Positions 32,818 to 42,726 of a stretch of 64,000 nucleotides of DNA are shown here, one piece after another. The notes beneath the pieces are model-generated. The model saw nothing but the letters and a program-made list of their open reading frames with translations, searched no databases and was not told the origin of the DNA. Within the stretch, counting starts at the first letter, position 1. Each line of letters starts with the position of its first letter. The stretch lies in NCBI GenBank assembly GCA_903847605.1, contig CAINED010000072.1, forward strand, positions 39,056 to 103,055. Reading direction: 5' to 3'. This stretch comes from an uncultured Hyphomicrobiales bacterium (GTDB lineage: Bacteria; Pseudomonadota; Alphaproteobacteria; Rhizobiales; Beijerinckiaceae). A program made the translations under genes and the position numbers.

Positions 32818-34134
32818 TCAGCGATAAAGCGTCGCGCGATCGAGCGGCAGGCCGGATGCGCCGCGCCGCCGCTTCGAGGCGAGGGTCTGAAACACCGACA
32901 CCGTGTTGCGCTCGAACGCGAAGGCGAAGAGCGTGAAATACATTTCCCACAGGCGATAGCGCTGCGGCCCGGCCTCTGCGATGGCCTTTTCGCGATTGGC
33001 GACGAGGCGCTCGCCCCATGCGCGCAAGGTGGGAATATAATGTTCGCGCATGGCCTCGACATCGTGAACTTCGAAGCCGAGCCGTTCGAGATTGGTGGTC
33101 GAAAGGCCGATATAGTCGAATTCGCCGCCAGGAAAGATGAAGCGCGTGATGACCTTCTGATACTGCGTGGGCTTGCGGAAACGCGAGAGATCTCGCGTCG
33201 CCATGCGCGTCGAGGCCTGATGCAGATAAAGCCCGCGCGGGCGCAGCAATTTGTGCATCTGGATGAAATGCGCATCGTGATTGTCGATGCCGACATGCTC
33301 GAACATTTCGATCTGGGCGATCTTGTCGTAGCTCTCGGGCGCGTCGATGGTGCGATAATCGCGCAACTCCACTTTCACGCGATCCCCCAGGCCTTCGCGC
33401 GCGATCTTTTCGACGCACCAGTCATACTGCTCTTTCGACAGAGTGACGCCGTGCGCCTGCACGCCGTATTTCCTGGCGGCATGGCAGATGAGGCCGCCCC
33501 AGCCGCACCCGATATCGAGAAAGCGGTCGCCGGATTGTAGCTGGAGCTTGCGGCAGATGAGATCGAGCTTCTCGATCTGCGCTTCCGCAAGGGTCATACC
33601 CTCGCGCGTATAGTAAGCGCAGGAATAAACCATCTCCGGATCGAGAAAGAGCGCATAGAAAGCGTTGGAGAGATCGTAGTGAAAGGAGATGAGCGATTTG
33701 TCGTCACGTCCCCTGTCAATGCGCCCTTCGACGCCTTGGTTCCAGCCGTGCGCCGACACCTTGTCTTCGCCGCGCGCGGTGAAAAGGAACGGCCAGAGCG
33801 TTTTTGCGACGAAAAACTTGTCGACTGTCTTCGGCAGATGTAGCGCCTTGATGTGATCCCAACGCGCGACAGCCTGCACCAGCGAGCCGCCGACGATTTC
33901 GATATCGCCGTTGGCGTAGAGTTCGAAGATCGTCATCAATCCCGGCTTGAGCAGAAGACGCCTTATTGTGCTGGCCGAATGGATGACGATCCGGATATCG
34001 TCGCGTGCGCCAGGACCTAGCGGCAGAACCTCGCCGTTCCAGAGTTCTGCGGAAAGGTCGGCCTCAAGCCGCGCGGCGACATGCGCGATGAGATCGCGCG
34101 CCGCCTGCAACTGCCTGTCTGCGAGATGGGCCAT
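32818..34134 (-). CDS. cfa: Cyclopropane-fatty-acyl-phospholipid synthase family methyltransferase
   Basis: The product is 438 residues, slightly longer than the usual 380-420. The N-terminal lipid-binding part has LLLKPGLMTIFELYANGDIEIVGGSL. The SAM-binding part has SISFHYDLSNAFYALFLDPEMVYSCAYY, motif I GDRFLDIGCGWGGLICHAAR and GVTLSKEQYDWC. The catalytic region EMFEHVGIDNHDAHF and GLYLHQ, and the C-terminal FIFPGGEFDYIG, also fit. It adds a methylene bridge from S-adenosylmethionine to unsaturated fatty acids in membrane phospholipids. It is the only gene on its strand here; 30 bases separate its start from the stop of the Rieske fusion gene upstream. Confidence 0.9.
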   Translation of the reverse strand: MAHLADRQLQAARDLIAHVAARLEADLSAELWNGEVLPLGPGARDDIRIVIHSASTIRRLLLKPGLMTIFELYANGDIEIVGGSLVQAVARWDHIKALHLPKTVDKFFVAKTLWPFLFTARGEDKVSAHGWNQGVEGRIDRGRDDKSLISFHYDLSNAFYALFLDPEMVYSCAYYTREGMTLAEAQIEKLDLICRKLQLQSGDRFLDIGCGWGGLICHAARKYGVQAHGVTLSKEQYDWCVEKIAREGLGDRVKVELRDYRTIDAPESYDKIAQIEMFEHVGIDNHDAHFIQMHKLLRPRGLYLHQASTRMATRDLSRFRKPTQYQKVITRFIFPGGEFDYIGLSTTNLERLGFEVHDVEAMREHYIPTLRAWGERLVANREKAIAEAGPQRYRLWEMYFTLFAFAFERNTVSVFQTLASKRRRGASGLPLDRATLYR

Positions 34135-34164
34135 GCGCCCTCATGCCCGCGGGAGCGGAAAGAC

Positions 34165-35214
34165 TCAAGTGGATGCGGGAATCGAGATAGCTGCCGGCGT
34201 TCCCGGCGGCAGCGCTTCAGGATGCACCTGCACCACGCCGTCCTTGATTCGCAGGCGATAGGTGGGAAGCTCTTCCTTGAACGGGGGCGGCGAACAGCCG
34301 TCCTCGATGCGATATTGCCAGCCGTGCCACGGGCAGGTGATGCAGCCGTCGATGATTTCGCCTTCGCCGACCGGTCCGTTCTGATGGGCGCAGAGATTCG
34401 AGACCGCGCCGATCTTCTCGCCATCGCGGAAGACAGCGATGCGCTCGCCGCCGGGCGTCGCGACGATTTTTGCGCGCTTGTCGGTCATGCTTTCAGGGGA
34501 ACCCACCGCGATCCAGCCGTCCGCTTCGGGCTGCGTCCCCGCATCGAGAGCGCGCTCCTTCAAACCCGCTGCGACATGCAGTGCCGCGACCGTGCCGGCG
34601 CAGAGGGCAAGGGCAACCGGCACGACCGGAGAAAAATTGTATTGCATGACGCCCAGAGCGACATGCATCACGATCAGCGCATAGGCGGCATAAATCGCCA
34701 TGTGGATCGCCTTCCAGATCGGTGGCGAAAGCACATTCAGCCAATAGTCGTGGCTCGTCGCGGCCATGACGAAGAAGATCAGCAGCGTGGCAATGCCGAG
34801 CGCCTTCATGGGAAAGCCGATGAATTTGCCGTAGTGTTCGGAGTTCACAAGCTCGGTCCAGAAATTCGGCAATTCGTTGCGCACGATGAACCAGTCGAGC
34901 ACGAAATAGCCGTGCAGCGCCGCAATGCAGAAGGCCAGCACGCCGAAATGCCGGCGATTGTAGAGGAGTGGCAGGAAGCGCGGCGACAGGCGCGCCAGCG
35001 GTCCGATGCAGAGGATAAGCGACATCATCAGGAAGGCGCAGGCGCCGAAGGCCTGAATGCGCAGATCTTCCCATTCGGGGATCTTGCCATCCGCGCCGGG
35101 CGCCCGGCCCAGCAGCATATAGCTTGCGATAAACGCGGCGACGCAGGCGATGAGAATGACGTCGTAGTGGATTTTGGCGCGGTTCCACTGCACCGCCTGG
35201 AAGCCGGCGCTCAT
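34165..35214 (-). CDS. Fusion of ferric-reductase-like membrane domain and Rieske [2Fe-2S] domain
   Basis: The product is 349 residues. Residues about 15-215 form six to seven membrane helices of the ferric-reductase-like (MsrQ/FRD) type, with candidate heme histidines H89, H101, H155, H171 and H184. Residues about 232-345 form a Rieske ferredoxin with the cluster ligands C275-x-H277 and C294-x-x-H297 (CAH and CPWH). The usual NAD(P)H/FAD reductase part of such oxidases is absent, and the Rieske domain may take its place, moving electrons across the membrane via heme. The ATG overlaps the stop of a 49-residue gene by 4 bases. It ends a three-gene set with two small membrane proteins. The partner and substrate are unknown. 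Confidence 0.8.
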   Translation of the reverse strand: MSAGFQAVQWNRAKIHYDVILIACVAAFIASYMLLGRAPGADGKIPEWEDLRIQAFGACAFLMMSLILCIGPLARLSPRFLPLLYNRRHFGVLAFCIAALHGYFVLDWFIVRNELPNFWTELVNSEHYGKFIGFPMKALGIATLLIFFVMAATSHDYWLNVLSPPIWKAIHMAIYAAYALIVMHVALGVMQYNFSPVVPVALALCAGTVAALHVAAGLKERALDAGTQPEADGWIAVGSPESMTDKRAKIVATPGGERIAVFRDGEKIGAVSNLCAHQNGPVGEGEIIDGCITCPWHGWQYRIEDGCSPPPFKEELPTYRLRIKDGVVQVHPEALPPGTPAAISIPAST

Positions 35215-35360
35215 GCGATGCTCTCAGGCGCCGGCGAGGGGAATTGCGAAGATTTTTCCGGCGGCGGGCGCAAGACGAACGCCATCGTTACGCCGGCGAG
35301 AAGCAGGACAGCGATGACCGGCCAGAGGATGCGGTGCGCCGTGCGGTGCGCGCGCCTCAT
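35211..35360 (-). CDS. 49-residue single-span membrane protein
   Basis: It starts with MRRAHRTAHRILWPVIAVLLLAG, one positively charged N-terminus and one hydrophobic segment (about residues 12-30), and ends with a Pro/Ser-rich tail (LRPPPEKSSQFPSPAPES). Both ends overlap neighbours by 4 bases, upstream the 71-residue gene and downstream the Rieske fusion. That strict coupling is the main evidence that it is real. Orientation would be N-in. It may be a small subunit of the fusion protein's complex. Confidence 0.65.
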   Translation of the reverse strand: MRRAHRTAHRILWPVIAVLLLAGVTMAFVLRPPPEKSSQFPSPAPESIA

Positions 35361-35572
35361 TTGCGCGCCTTCCGGTCGAAGGCGCGCGTCCAGCGCCATA
35401 AAAGCCACGGCCAGAGAACCATGGCGCCGGGAATGACGAGAAGCCGCGCGCCGGCCGACAGGGCGGCTTTGACGCGCGGAATATGCTGCGCGCCGGTGAG
35501 CGCGAAGGGAATTGCAAAGATGAGGCCCGTGACGAGCCACGCGATGATGAATGTGTAGATTACCGCGACCAT
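35357..35572 (-). CDS. 71-residue two-span membrane protein
   Basis: It starts with MVAVIYTFIIAWLVTGLIFAIPFALTG, has a second hydrophobic stretch (AGARLLVIPGAMVLWPWLLWRW) and ends basic (TRAFDRKARK). The ATG at 35572 follows AAGGGGGGG. It is the first gene of a coupled set with the 49-residue protein and the ferric-reductase/Rieske fusion. The Trp-rich second helix is notable. I recognise no named family; it is probably a membrane subunit or assembly factor. Confidence 0.65.
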   Translation of the reverse strand: MVAVIYTFIIAWLVTGLIFAIPFALTGAQHIPRVKAALSAGARLLVIPGAMVLWPWLLWRWTRAFDRKARK

Positions 35573-35646
35573 GCGCCCCCCCTTGCGCCGGAAACTGCCC
35601 GAAGGCTGTTCCCTGCGCAACAGGGCAGCAAGAGCCGAGGCCGGGA

Positions 35647-36195
35647 TCAGGCGCTGCCCATCACCTTGCGTACATAGGCCGTGCGCGTGCAGCCGCCGGC
35701 GAGGCCGTAATTGTGGGGGCCGGGATGGCCGCATTTGCGCATGGCGAGGGCGAGATGGCGCATGCCCCATTCGAGACCCGCTCCACAGGTGGCGAGCGCC
35801 GAGGCCGGGCCGGAAAACCCGAGGCCGCGCGCCGTGGCGGGTTTGATCTGAAGCGGGCCCAACTCGCCATGCCGCCCGCGCGCGTTGCAGCGCCCGCCGC
35901 TTTCGTGCCGCACGATCGAACGCGCGATACGCATGGGAACGCCATAGCGCTGCGCCGCCGCATCGACCAGCGCGTAAACCCCGCCCGAAGCGGCTTGCTC
36001 CGTTTGGCCCTGAGCACGCGCCGTATGTCGAAGTGAAATGCGAGACGATCTCGCCGGCATGGAGGAAGTTGCAAGTGCTGTTGTTTCGGCCTTTGGCGCA
36101 ACAGGATCGTTCGCGAAAAAGGCAGCATGAGAGTCCTGGGCATTCGCCTGTGTGACGCACAGCAACGCGAACGCAGCAACGAGAGTTGGCTTCAT
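35647..36195 (-). CDS. Exported lytic transglycosylase-like (SLT-fold) protein
   Basis: The product is 182 residues with a signal peptide (MKPTLVAAFALLCVTQANA). A low-complexity linker (about residues 30-70) leads to a small SLT domain: YALVDAAAQRYGVPMRIARSIVRHESGG with catalytic Glu98, then GRHGELGPLQIKPATARGLGFSG and the aromatic AMRKCGHPGPHNYGLAGG. It should cleave murein between N-acetylmuramic acid and N-acetylglucosamine in the periplasm. It stands 74 bases upstream of the Rieske micro-operon start on the same strand. Confidence 0.85.
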   Translation of the reverse strand: MKPTLVAAFALLCVTQANAQDSHAAFFANDPVAPKAETTALATSSMPARSSRISLRHTARAQGQTEQAASGGVYALVDAAAQRYGVPMRIARSIVRHESGGRCNARGRHGELGPLQIKPATARGLGFSGPASALATCGAGLEWGMRHLALAMRKCGHPGPHNYGLAGGCTRTAYVRKVMGSA

Positions 36196-36485
36196 CAGAT
36201 GACCTTTGTTGTTTTTGGGAATGCCGACGCAGCAACGCCGCTGAAGGCGCGCGGAAACTGCCGGTGAAATCAGGCTAAAAAGCGCGTCGGAAAAAAATTA
36301 TCGTGCGTCTATAAACGCACTGCTTGCGCTTGACAGGTTTATGCTTCGATTACAGCATACAATCGCAATTGTGCCTGTGTTCGTTGGCGCAATTACTAAA
36401 CGCGTGATGGCCACGACACGCAGGTAATCTCGACAATAGCCACATTCACGCCAGTATTCGATCGTGCGAATTGCCGGAGGAATTG
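36196..36485. other. AT-rich intergenic region
   Basis: This 290-base stretch is more AT-rich than its surroundings. It has the hairpin GTGCGT/ACGCAC (36303-36308 with 36315-36320), an AAAAAAATTAT stretch at about 36292-36301 and an ATGCT...AGCAT inverted repeat near 36341-36358. It should hold the promoter of the lytic transglycosylase gene. No convincing gene is present. Confidence 0.5.
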
Positions 36486-37727
36486 TCACCCAAGAACGGT
36501 GCGTCGTGCTTCAACGCGCGCATATTTCGCTTCCACATCCGCCAACGTCATCGGCGCTTCAGGATCTCCCGGCGCATTGAAAACGGTTGTCTCCCGCGAC
36601 GCTCCATTCTTCGTCTCCACCAAGACCCGCGCCGGATAGCGCTGCGGGAAATAGGCCGACAGCGCGTCGTCATCGTGTACTTCCACTTTGCCCATCAGCG
36701 CCGCGAAATCCGCTTCGCCGGAAAAGTCCGCGCGCTCGATGTCGTAGAGCGCGTCGCGATGATAGGCGGCGACAGCGCATTGCCAGGCGATGGAGACGAT
36801 GCGGCCGATGCGGCCGATGCGGCCGGGCGGGCGGTGAGCGATCATCGCGCGATAGGAGGGCGGGACAAAGATGCGCACTGCGGCGATGTCTGCCGGCTGC
36901 AGGCCATCGTCGAGCAATTCGATGAAGCCGGCGAGCGCCGCGCAGGCCTGTTTCGCCGTGCACCACGGCTTGATGCTCATCTCGAGCAGCGAGGAGCCCG
37001 GCGCGCCCGCGAGCTTGGTTGCGTCGAAAGCGATGCCGTGCGTCCGGAGGAACCAGTCGCCGTCGAGCAGGCTCGTGTCGCCGCCGAAGCCGTCGCGCGC
37101 CGCCAGCGCCGCCCGCACACCCGCTGCCGCCCCCCATCCAGCCAGAAGCCAGCGCGGATTGCGCCCGGGCGCCGGGCCGCCCGCCGCGCCCGAGACCTGG
37201 GCGAGCGACAACGCTAGCCCGTTCGCCGTTCTGGTGGCGTCGAGCCCGAGCAGCGCCGCCGCTGCCGCCGCCGCGCCGAAGGGGGCGGTCAGGTAGGTCG
37301 GCCAGATGCCTGCGTAGAGGATGCGCGCGCCATCGACTGCGCAACCGAGCCGTACCATGGCGTCGTAGCCCGCGCGCAGGGCGGCTGCGATCTGCGCTTC
37401 AGTGACGGAAAGCTCCGCCGCCAGTTCGAGCACGACCGGGACGATCACCGACCCGACCGTCGTGCACGAGGCCATGTGGATGTCGTCGATTTCCGTCAGC
37501 CGGGTCTGGGCGACCTTAAGGGCGATTCGGTCGGGCAGGGACGAACAGAAAAGGGCGGGACCGGCCCCATCGGCGTCGAATGCGCCGCCTTCCGACGACC
37601 CCGCGCCGGCCGCCATGGCAATTTTCGTATCGGCGAGATGCACGCGCATGCGCTCGTCGATGCGCGCGGTGTCTGCGGGTGCGGGCAGGGAGAGAATCTG
37701 CGCAGCAAAGGTTTCGAGGATTGTCAT
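36486..37727 (-). CDS. MmgE/PrpD-family protein (2-methylcitrate dehydratase-like)
   Basis: The product is 413 residues, a little shorter than typical PrpD (450-480). IDDIHMASCTTVGSVIVPVVLELAAELSVTEAQIAAALRAGYDAMVRLG is the family core, and TYLTAPFGAAAAAAALLGLDATRTANGLALSLAQVSGAAGG follows. MSIKPWCTAKQACAALAGFIELLDDGL is the conserved KPW/C motif near residue 258. It likely dehydrates or isomerises a methylcitrate- or itaconate-like acid. Nothing from the methylcitrate cycle is adjacent. A 9-base unit repeated three times inside it encodes GRIGRIGRI. It is divergent from the catabolic cluster at 37930, and 202 bases lie between. Confidence 0.85.
   Translation of the reverse strand: MTILETFAAQILSLPAPADTARIDERMRVHLADTKIAMAAGAGSSEGGAFDADGAGPALFCSSLPDRIALKVAQTRLTEIDDIHMASCTTVGSVIVPVVLELAAELSVTEAQIAAALRAGYDAMVRLGCAVDGARILYAGIWPTYLTAPFGAAAAAAALLGLDATRTANGLALSLAQVSGAAGGPAPGRNPRWLLAGWGAAAGVRAALAARDGFGGDTSLLDGDWFLRTHGIAFDATKLAGAPGSSLLEMSIKPWCTAKQACAALAGFIELLDDGLQPADIAAVRIFVPPSYRAMIAHRPPGRIGRIGRIVSIAWQCAVAAYHRDALYDIERADFSGEADFAALMGKVEVHDDDALSAYFPQRYPARVLVETKNGASRETTVFNAPGDPEAPMTLADVEAKYARVEARRTVLG
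36798..36824. repeat. Three tandem 9-base units in the MmgE/PrpD gene
   Basis: GATGCGGCC occurs at 36798, 36807 and 36816 without interruption and encodes Gly-Arg-Ile three times on the minus strand. It is a likely site of slippage. Confidence 0.8.
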
Positions 37728-37929
37728 ATTGATCCCGGCGTTGGCTCAGCGCCTTTGCCACGGCCGCAGGTGGCGCCGCAAATTCGTTGTATTGACATTA
37801 TCGTAAGAAATTGGACAAGTTTGTAAAATAGGTAGTCAAGCCGATTGACGCGCCAGCCCAAATATTGGCGAATGCCCATGAGTTAGACGTCCGGGTCAGC
37901 GCGCAAAAGTCAGCGCATAAGAGGATGCC
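37728..37929. promoter_or_regulatory. Divergent control region ahead of the aromatic catabolic cluster
   Basis: These 202 bases separate the MmgE/PrpD gene from the DapA-family gene. The right part is AT-rich with TTGACA at about 37792 and a GCCA...TGGC inverted repeat (about 37853-37870, spacer 10) that could be a LysR- or GntR-type site. No regulator gene is adjacent. Exact start sites cannot be fixed. Confidence 0.35.
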
Positions 37930-38909
37930 ATGAAATATCGCAAGGCCGACGCCAAGGACTATGCCCGCCAGAACATGCGCGGCATCTGGGCTGCCGCCCT
38001 GACGCCCTTCGATCCCGGCAGCCTCGCCATCAACGAGAAAGGCTTGCGCCAGAATTTCCGCCATTGGGTCGACGACCTCTCGATCGACGGCTTTTTCGTC
38101 GCCGGAAAGCAGGGCGAGTTCTTCTCGCTGTCGCTTCCCGAGCGCAAGCGTCTCATGGAAATCGCCGTGGACGAGGTCGGCGGACGTGCGGGCACGATCA
38201 TGTCCGCGTCGGACCAGAACATGGACGTCGTGATCGAACTTGCAAAACACGCCCAAAACATTGGCGCGGACTATATCGTCGTGCATGCCCCGGTGCTGCA
38301 TTTCCTGAAGGCGCAGGACGAAACGCTTTACGAATACTACAAATACATCAGCGAACAGGTCGATATCGGCATCGCGCTCTGGAGCCATCCGGATTCCGGC
38401 TATCTGATGAGCCCGGAGCTCTGCGCGCGTATTGCCGAACTGCCCAACATCGTCGCGATCAAATACAGCGTGCCCCGCGAGATGTACGCCAAGCTGACGC
38501 AAATCGCCGGCGACAAGATTATTGTCTCCACGGCGTCGGAAGAGGAATGGTTCGACAATATCGTCGAACTCGGCTGGCGGCTTTATCTGTGTTCCTCGCC
38601 GCCTTATCTGCTGCAGACGAAATACGACCGCCGCATGCGCGACTATACCGACCTCGCCTTCGCAGGAAAGGTGGAGGAAGCGCGCAAGATCCGTGACAGC
38701 CTCAATCCTGTGCGGCAGGCCATCCGCTCGACGCATCCCAAGGAAAAGCCGCCCGCTCACGGAAAATACTGGCAGGAGCTGCTGGGGCAGGTCGGCGGCC
38801 CGGTGCGCCGTCCGATGCTGAATCTTACCGATGGCGAAAAGGCTGCGACCCGCGCCGCCTTCGAGGCGTGCGGGTTGAAGATGTCGACTGCCACCTCGCA
38901 GGCCGCGGA

Positions 38910-38913
<4 letters not shown>
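37930..38913 (+). CDS. DapA-superfamily lyase/aldolase
   Basis: The product is 327 residues. MRGIWAAALTPFDPGSLAINEKGLRQNF is the usual strand-1 pattern, FFVAGKQGEFFSLSLPERKRL the GTTGE-like loop (here GKQGE), and IVAIKYSVPREM carries the Schiff-base lysine. A C-terminal helix bundle follows. The GKQGE in place of GTTGE and long C-terminus set it apart from true DapA; hydratase-aldolases of aromatic degradation (NahE/PhdJ kind) belong to the same superfamily. It is first in a nine- to ten-gene co-directional cluster and overlaps the next gene (Bug) by 4 bases. Confidence 0.85.
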
Positions 38914-40479
<1,566 letters not shown>

Positions 40480-40480
40480 G

Positions 40481-40555
40481 CGAATGACGAGTAGCGAGTA
40501 GAGAATGAAAAGCGGGCGAAATAGATCAATTCGCCATTCGCCACTCGCTATTCAC
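40481..40555. repeat. Inverted copies of an ATTCGCCACTCGC-type intergenic repeat
   Basis: CGAATGACGAGTAGCGAGTA (40481-40500) faces ATTCGCCATTCGCCACTCGC (40529-40548) in inverse orientation, so the pair can form a long imperfect hairpin before the binding-protein gene. A third copy lies at 13321-13341. Confidence 0.55.
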
Positions 40556-40579
40556 TTCTAACAAAGGAAGGGAAAGACG

Positions 40580-41731
40580 ATGAAAAAGGTAGCACATGCA
40601 TTCGCGCTCTCCGCGCTGCTGGCTGCGCCGGCGCTCGCGCAGGAGGTGAAGATCGGCTTCGTCACGACGCTGTCGGGGCCTGCCGGCTATTTCGGACAGG
40701 ACGCGCGCGATGCGTTCAATCTCGCCATCGAACATGGCGGCGGCACGCTCGGCGGCGCGAAGATCAATCTTCTCGTCGAAGACGATGCGGTCAAGCCCGG
40801 CCAGGGCAAGCAGATCGCCGATCGCTTTCTCAAGGGCGAAGGCGTGAAGCTTTTCACCGGCATCATCTTCTCCAATGTCGCGGCGGCCATCGTGCCCGAC
40901 ATTCTCGAAGGCGGCGGCACCTATGTCAGCCTCAACGCAGCGCCTTCCGAACTCGCTGGCAAGGAATGTCATCGCAACTACTTCGTGATGTCCTGGCAGA
41001 ACGACTCCCTGCATGAAAGCGCGGGCGCCAATGCGACGCGCCTCGGCTACAAGCGCGCCTTCCTGATTGCGCCGAACTATCAGGCCGGCAAGGACGCCAT
41101 CGCCGGCTTCAAGCGCTTCTTCAAGGGCGAGATCGCGGGCGAAGTCTACACCGTTCTGAACGCGACGGACTATGCCGCGGAAATCGCGCGTATCCGCGCC
41201 TCGAACGCCGACATGGTCTTCCACTTCATACCCGGTGGCGCGGGCATCGCCTTCGCACGCCAGTATGCGGCGTCGGGCATCAAGCTGCCGCAGGTCGTAT
41301 CAGGCGCATCCGGCGACGCAGTGATCGTGAAAGCCGTTGGCGAACCTTTCCTCGGCACGGCCGTGAGCGCGCAGTGGAGTTCCGATCTCGACAATCCCGT
41401 AAACAAGAAGTTCGTGGAGGATTTCCAGAAGAAATATGGCCGCATGCCCACGCAATGGGCCGCGCAGGCCTATGACACCGCGCTCGGCATCGCCTCCGCG
41501 CTCAAGGCGAACGGCGGCAAGTTCGATCAGGCTGCGTTCCGCACGGCGCTGAACAAGGCCGACTTCCAGTTGACGCGCGGCCCCTTCAAATTCGCCGCCA
41601 ATCAGCATCCGATTCAGGACTGGTATGCGATGAACGTGGTGAAGGACGCCGGCGGCAACTTCGTTCTGAAGCTCGACCAAAAGATCCTCACCAATCACAC
41701 GGACGTTTACGGCAAAGACTGCAAGATGTGA
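40580..41731 (+). CDS. Branched-chain-type ABC transporter substrate-binding protein
   Basis: The product is 383 residues. The signal is MKKVAHAFALSALLAAPALA. VKIGFVTTLSGPAGYFGQDARDAFNLAIEHGGGTLGG is the family start, INLLVEDDAVKPGQGKQIADRFL follows, and LAGKECHRNYFVMSWQNDSLHESAG and NVVKDAGGNFVLKLDQKI complete it. Such LivK-like receptors of catabolic clusters often bind aromatic acids rather than amino acids. A hairpin with T tail lies between it and the permease gene, which may set its higher expression. It belongs to the cluster with the permeases and ATPases that follow. Confidence 0.9.
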   Translation: MKKVAHAFALSALLAAPALAQEVKIGFVTTLSGPAGYFGQDARDAFNLAIEHGGGTLGGAKINLLVEDDAVKPGQGKQIADRFLKGEGVKLFTGIIFSNVAAAIVPDILEGGGTYVSLNAAPSELAGKECHRNYFVMSWQNDSLHESAGANATRLGYKRAFLIAPNYQAGKDAIAGFKRFFKGEIAGEVYTVLNATDYAAEIARIRASNADMVFHFIPGGAGIAFARQYAASGIKLPQVVSGASGDAVIVKAVGEPFLGTAVSAQWSSDLDNPVNKKFVEDFQKKYGRMPTQWAAQAYDTALGIASALKANGGKFDQAAFRTALNKADFQLTRGPFKFAANQHPIQDWYAMNVVKDAGGNFVLKLDQKILTNHTDVYGKDCKM

Positions 41732-41763
41732 TTTCCAGCAGTCTTGATCTGAAAGTCTGGAAG

Positions 41764-41789
41764 CGGCGCGTATCCTAGCGCGCCGTTTT
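41764..41789 (+). terminator. Hairpin with T-tail (attenuating terminator)
   Basis: CGGCGCG (41764-41770) and CGCGCCG (41779-41785) with an 8-base loop are followed by TTTT. It lies between the binding-protein and permease genes of one transporter, a position typical of partial terminators that raise receptor levels over permease levels. Confidence 0.7.
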
Positions 41790-41811
41790 CGTTGTGGCGG
41801 AGCAGATTTGC

Positions 41812-42726
41812 GTGTCACTCGTCATCGAGCAAATCCTCAACGGCATCCAGCTTGGCGTCGCCCTGTTTCTGCTGGCGGCGGGACTGACGCTGATCTTTGG
41901 CATCATGGGCGTGATCAACCTCGCCCACGGCTCGCTCTATATGACCGGCGCTTTCGCCATGGCATGGGCGACGTCGAAGACCGGCTCGTTTTGGCTTGGC
42001 GTACCCTACGGGCTCGCTGCCGCGGCGATTGCAGGAATTCTCGTCGAATTGCTCGTCGTGCGAAGACTCTATGCGCGCGATCATCTCGAGCAGGTGCTGG
42101 CGACCTATGGGTTGATCCTGTTCTTTAACCAGATGGCGACGATCATCTTCGGCAGGCAGCCTTTGCTGCTGGCGCCGCCCGATGCGCTCTCGGGCTTCGT
42201 GACGATCTTGCCCGGCATTCAATATCCGGTTTATCGCTTCGCGATCATCGTGGCGGGCCTTGTCGTGGCGCTGGGGCTGTATCTGCTGATCGCCCGCACG
42301 CGCATCGGCATGCTGGTGCGGGCGGGGGCCACGCATCGCGAAATGGTGCGCGCGCTCGGCGTCGATATTCGCCTGCTCTACACGTTCGTCTTCGGCCTCG
42401 GCGCGCTGCTGGCGGGATTTGCCGGCGTGATGGCGGGTCCCCTCTATGGCGTCACGGCCGGCATGGGGGAACAAATCCTCATTCTTACCTTCGTCGTCGT
42501 CGTCATCGGCGGCGTCGGCTCCATCCGCGGCGCATTTTACGGCGCACTGCTCGTCGGCATTGTCGATACGATGCTGCGCGCTTTCATGCCGGGCCTGTTG
42601 CGCACGTTCATGGCCGGGCAGGAAGCGGACGCGCTCGGCGGCGGCATAGGGTCGATGGGCGTCTATTTCCTGATGGCTCTGGTGCTGGCGCTGAAACCCA
42701 AGGGACTGTTCCCCGCCCATGGCTAA
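41812..42726 (+). CDS. livH: Branched-chain-type ABC transporter permease (LivH)
   Basis: From a GTG at 41812 (after GGCGGAG) the product is 304 residues; a GTG at 41794 would add 6 residues. LIEQILNGIQLGVALFLLAAGLTLIFGIMGVINLAHGSLYMTGA is the classical LivH opening, and TFVVVVIGGVGSIRGAFYGALLVGIVD the conserved end with the ATPase-contact region. Eight membrane segments are expected. It pairs with the LivM-like permease (8-base overlap). Confidence 0.9.
   Translation: MSLVIEQILNGIQLGVALFLLAAGLTLIFGIMGVINLAHGSLYMTGAFAMAWATSKTGSFWLGVPYGLAAAAIAGILVELLVVRRLYARDHLEQVLATYGLILFFNQMATIIFGRQPLLLAPPDALSGFVTILPGIQYPVYRFAIIVAGLVVALGLYLLIARTRIGMLVRAGATHREMVRALGVDIRLLYTFVFGLGALLAGFAGVMAGPLYGVTAGMGEQILILTFVVVVIGGVGSIRGAFYGALLVGIVDTMLRAFMPGLLRTFMAGQEADALGGGIGSMGVYFLMALVLALKPKGLFPAHG

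Noticed and set aside
36298..36489. 63-residue minus-strand reading frame in the AT-rich gap
   Set aside because: It has no ribosome site, no recognisable family and a composition unlike a soluble or membrane protein; it runs into the MmgE/PrpD stop.
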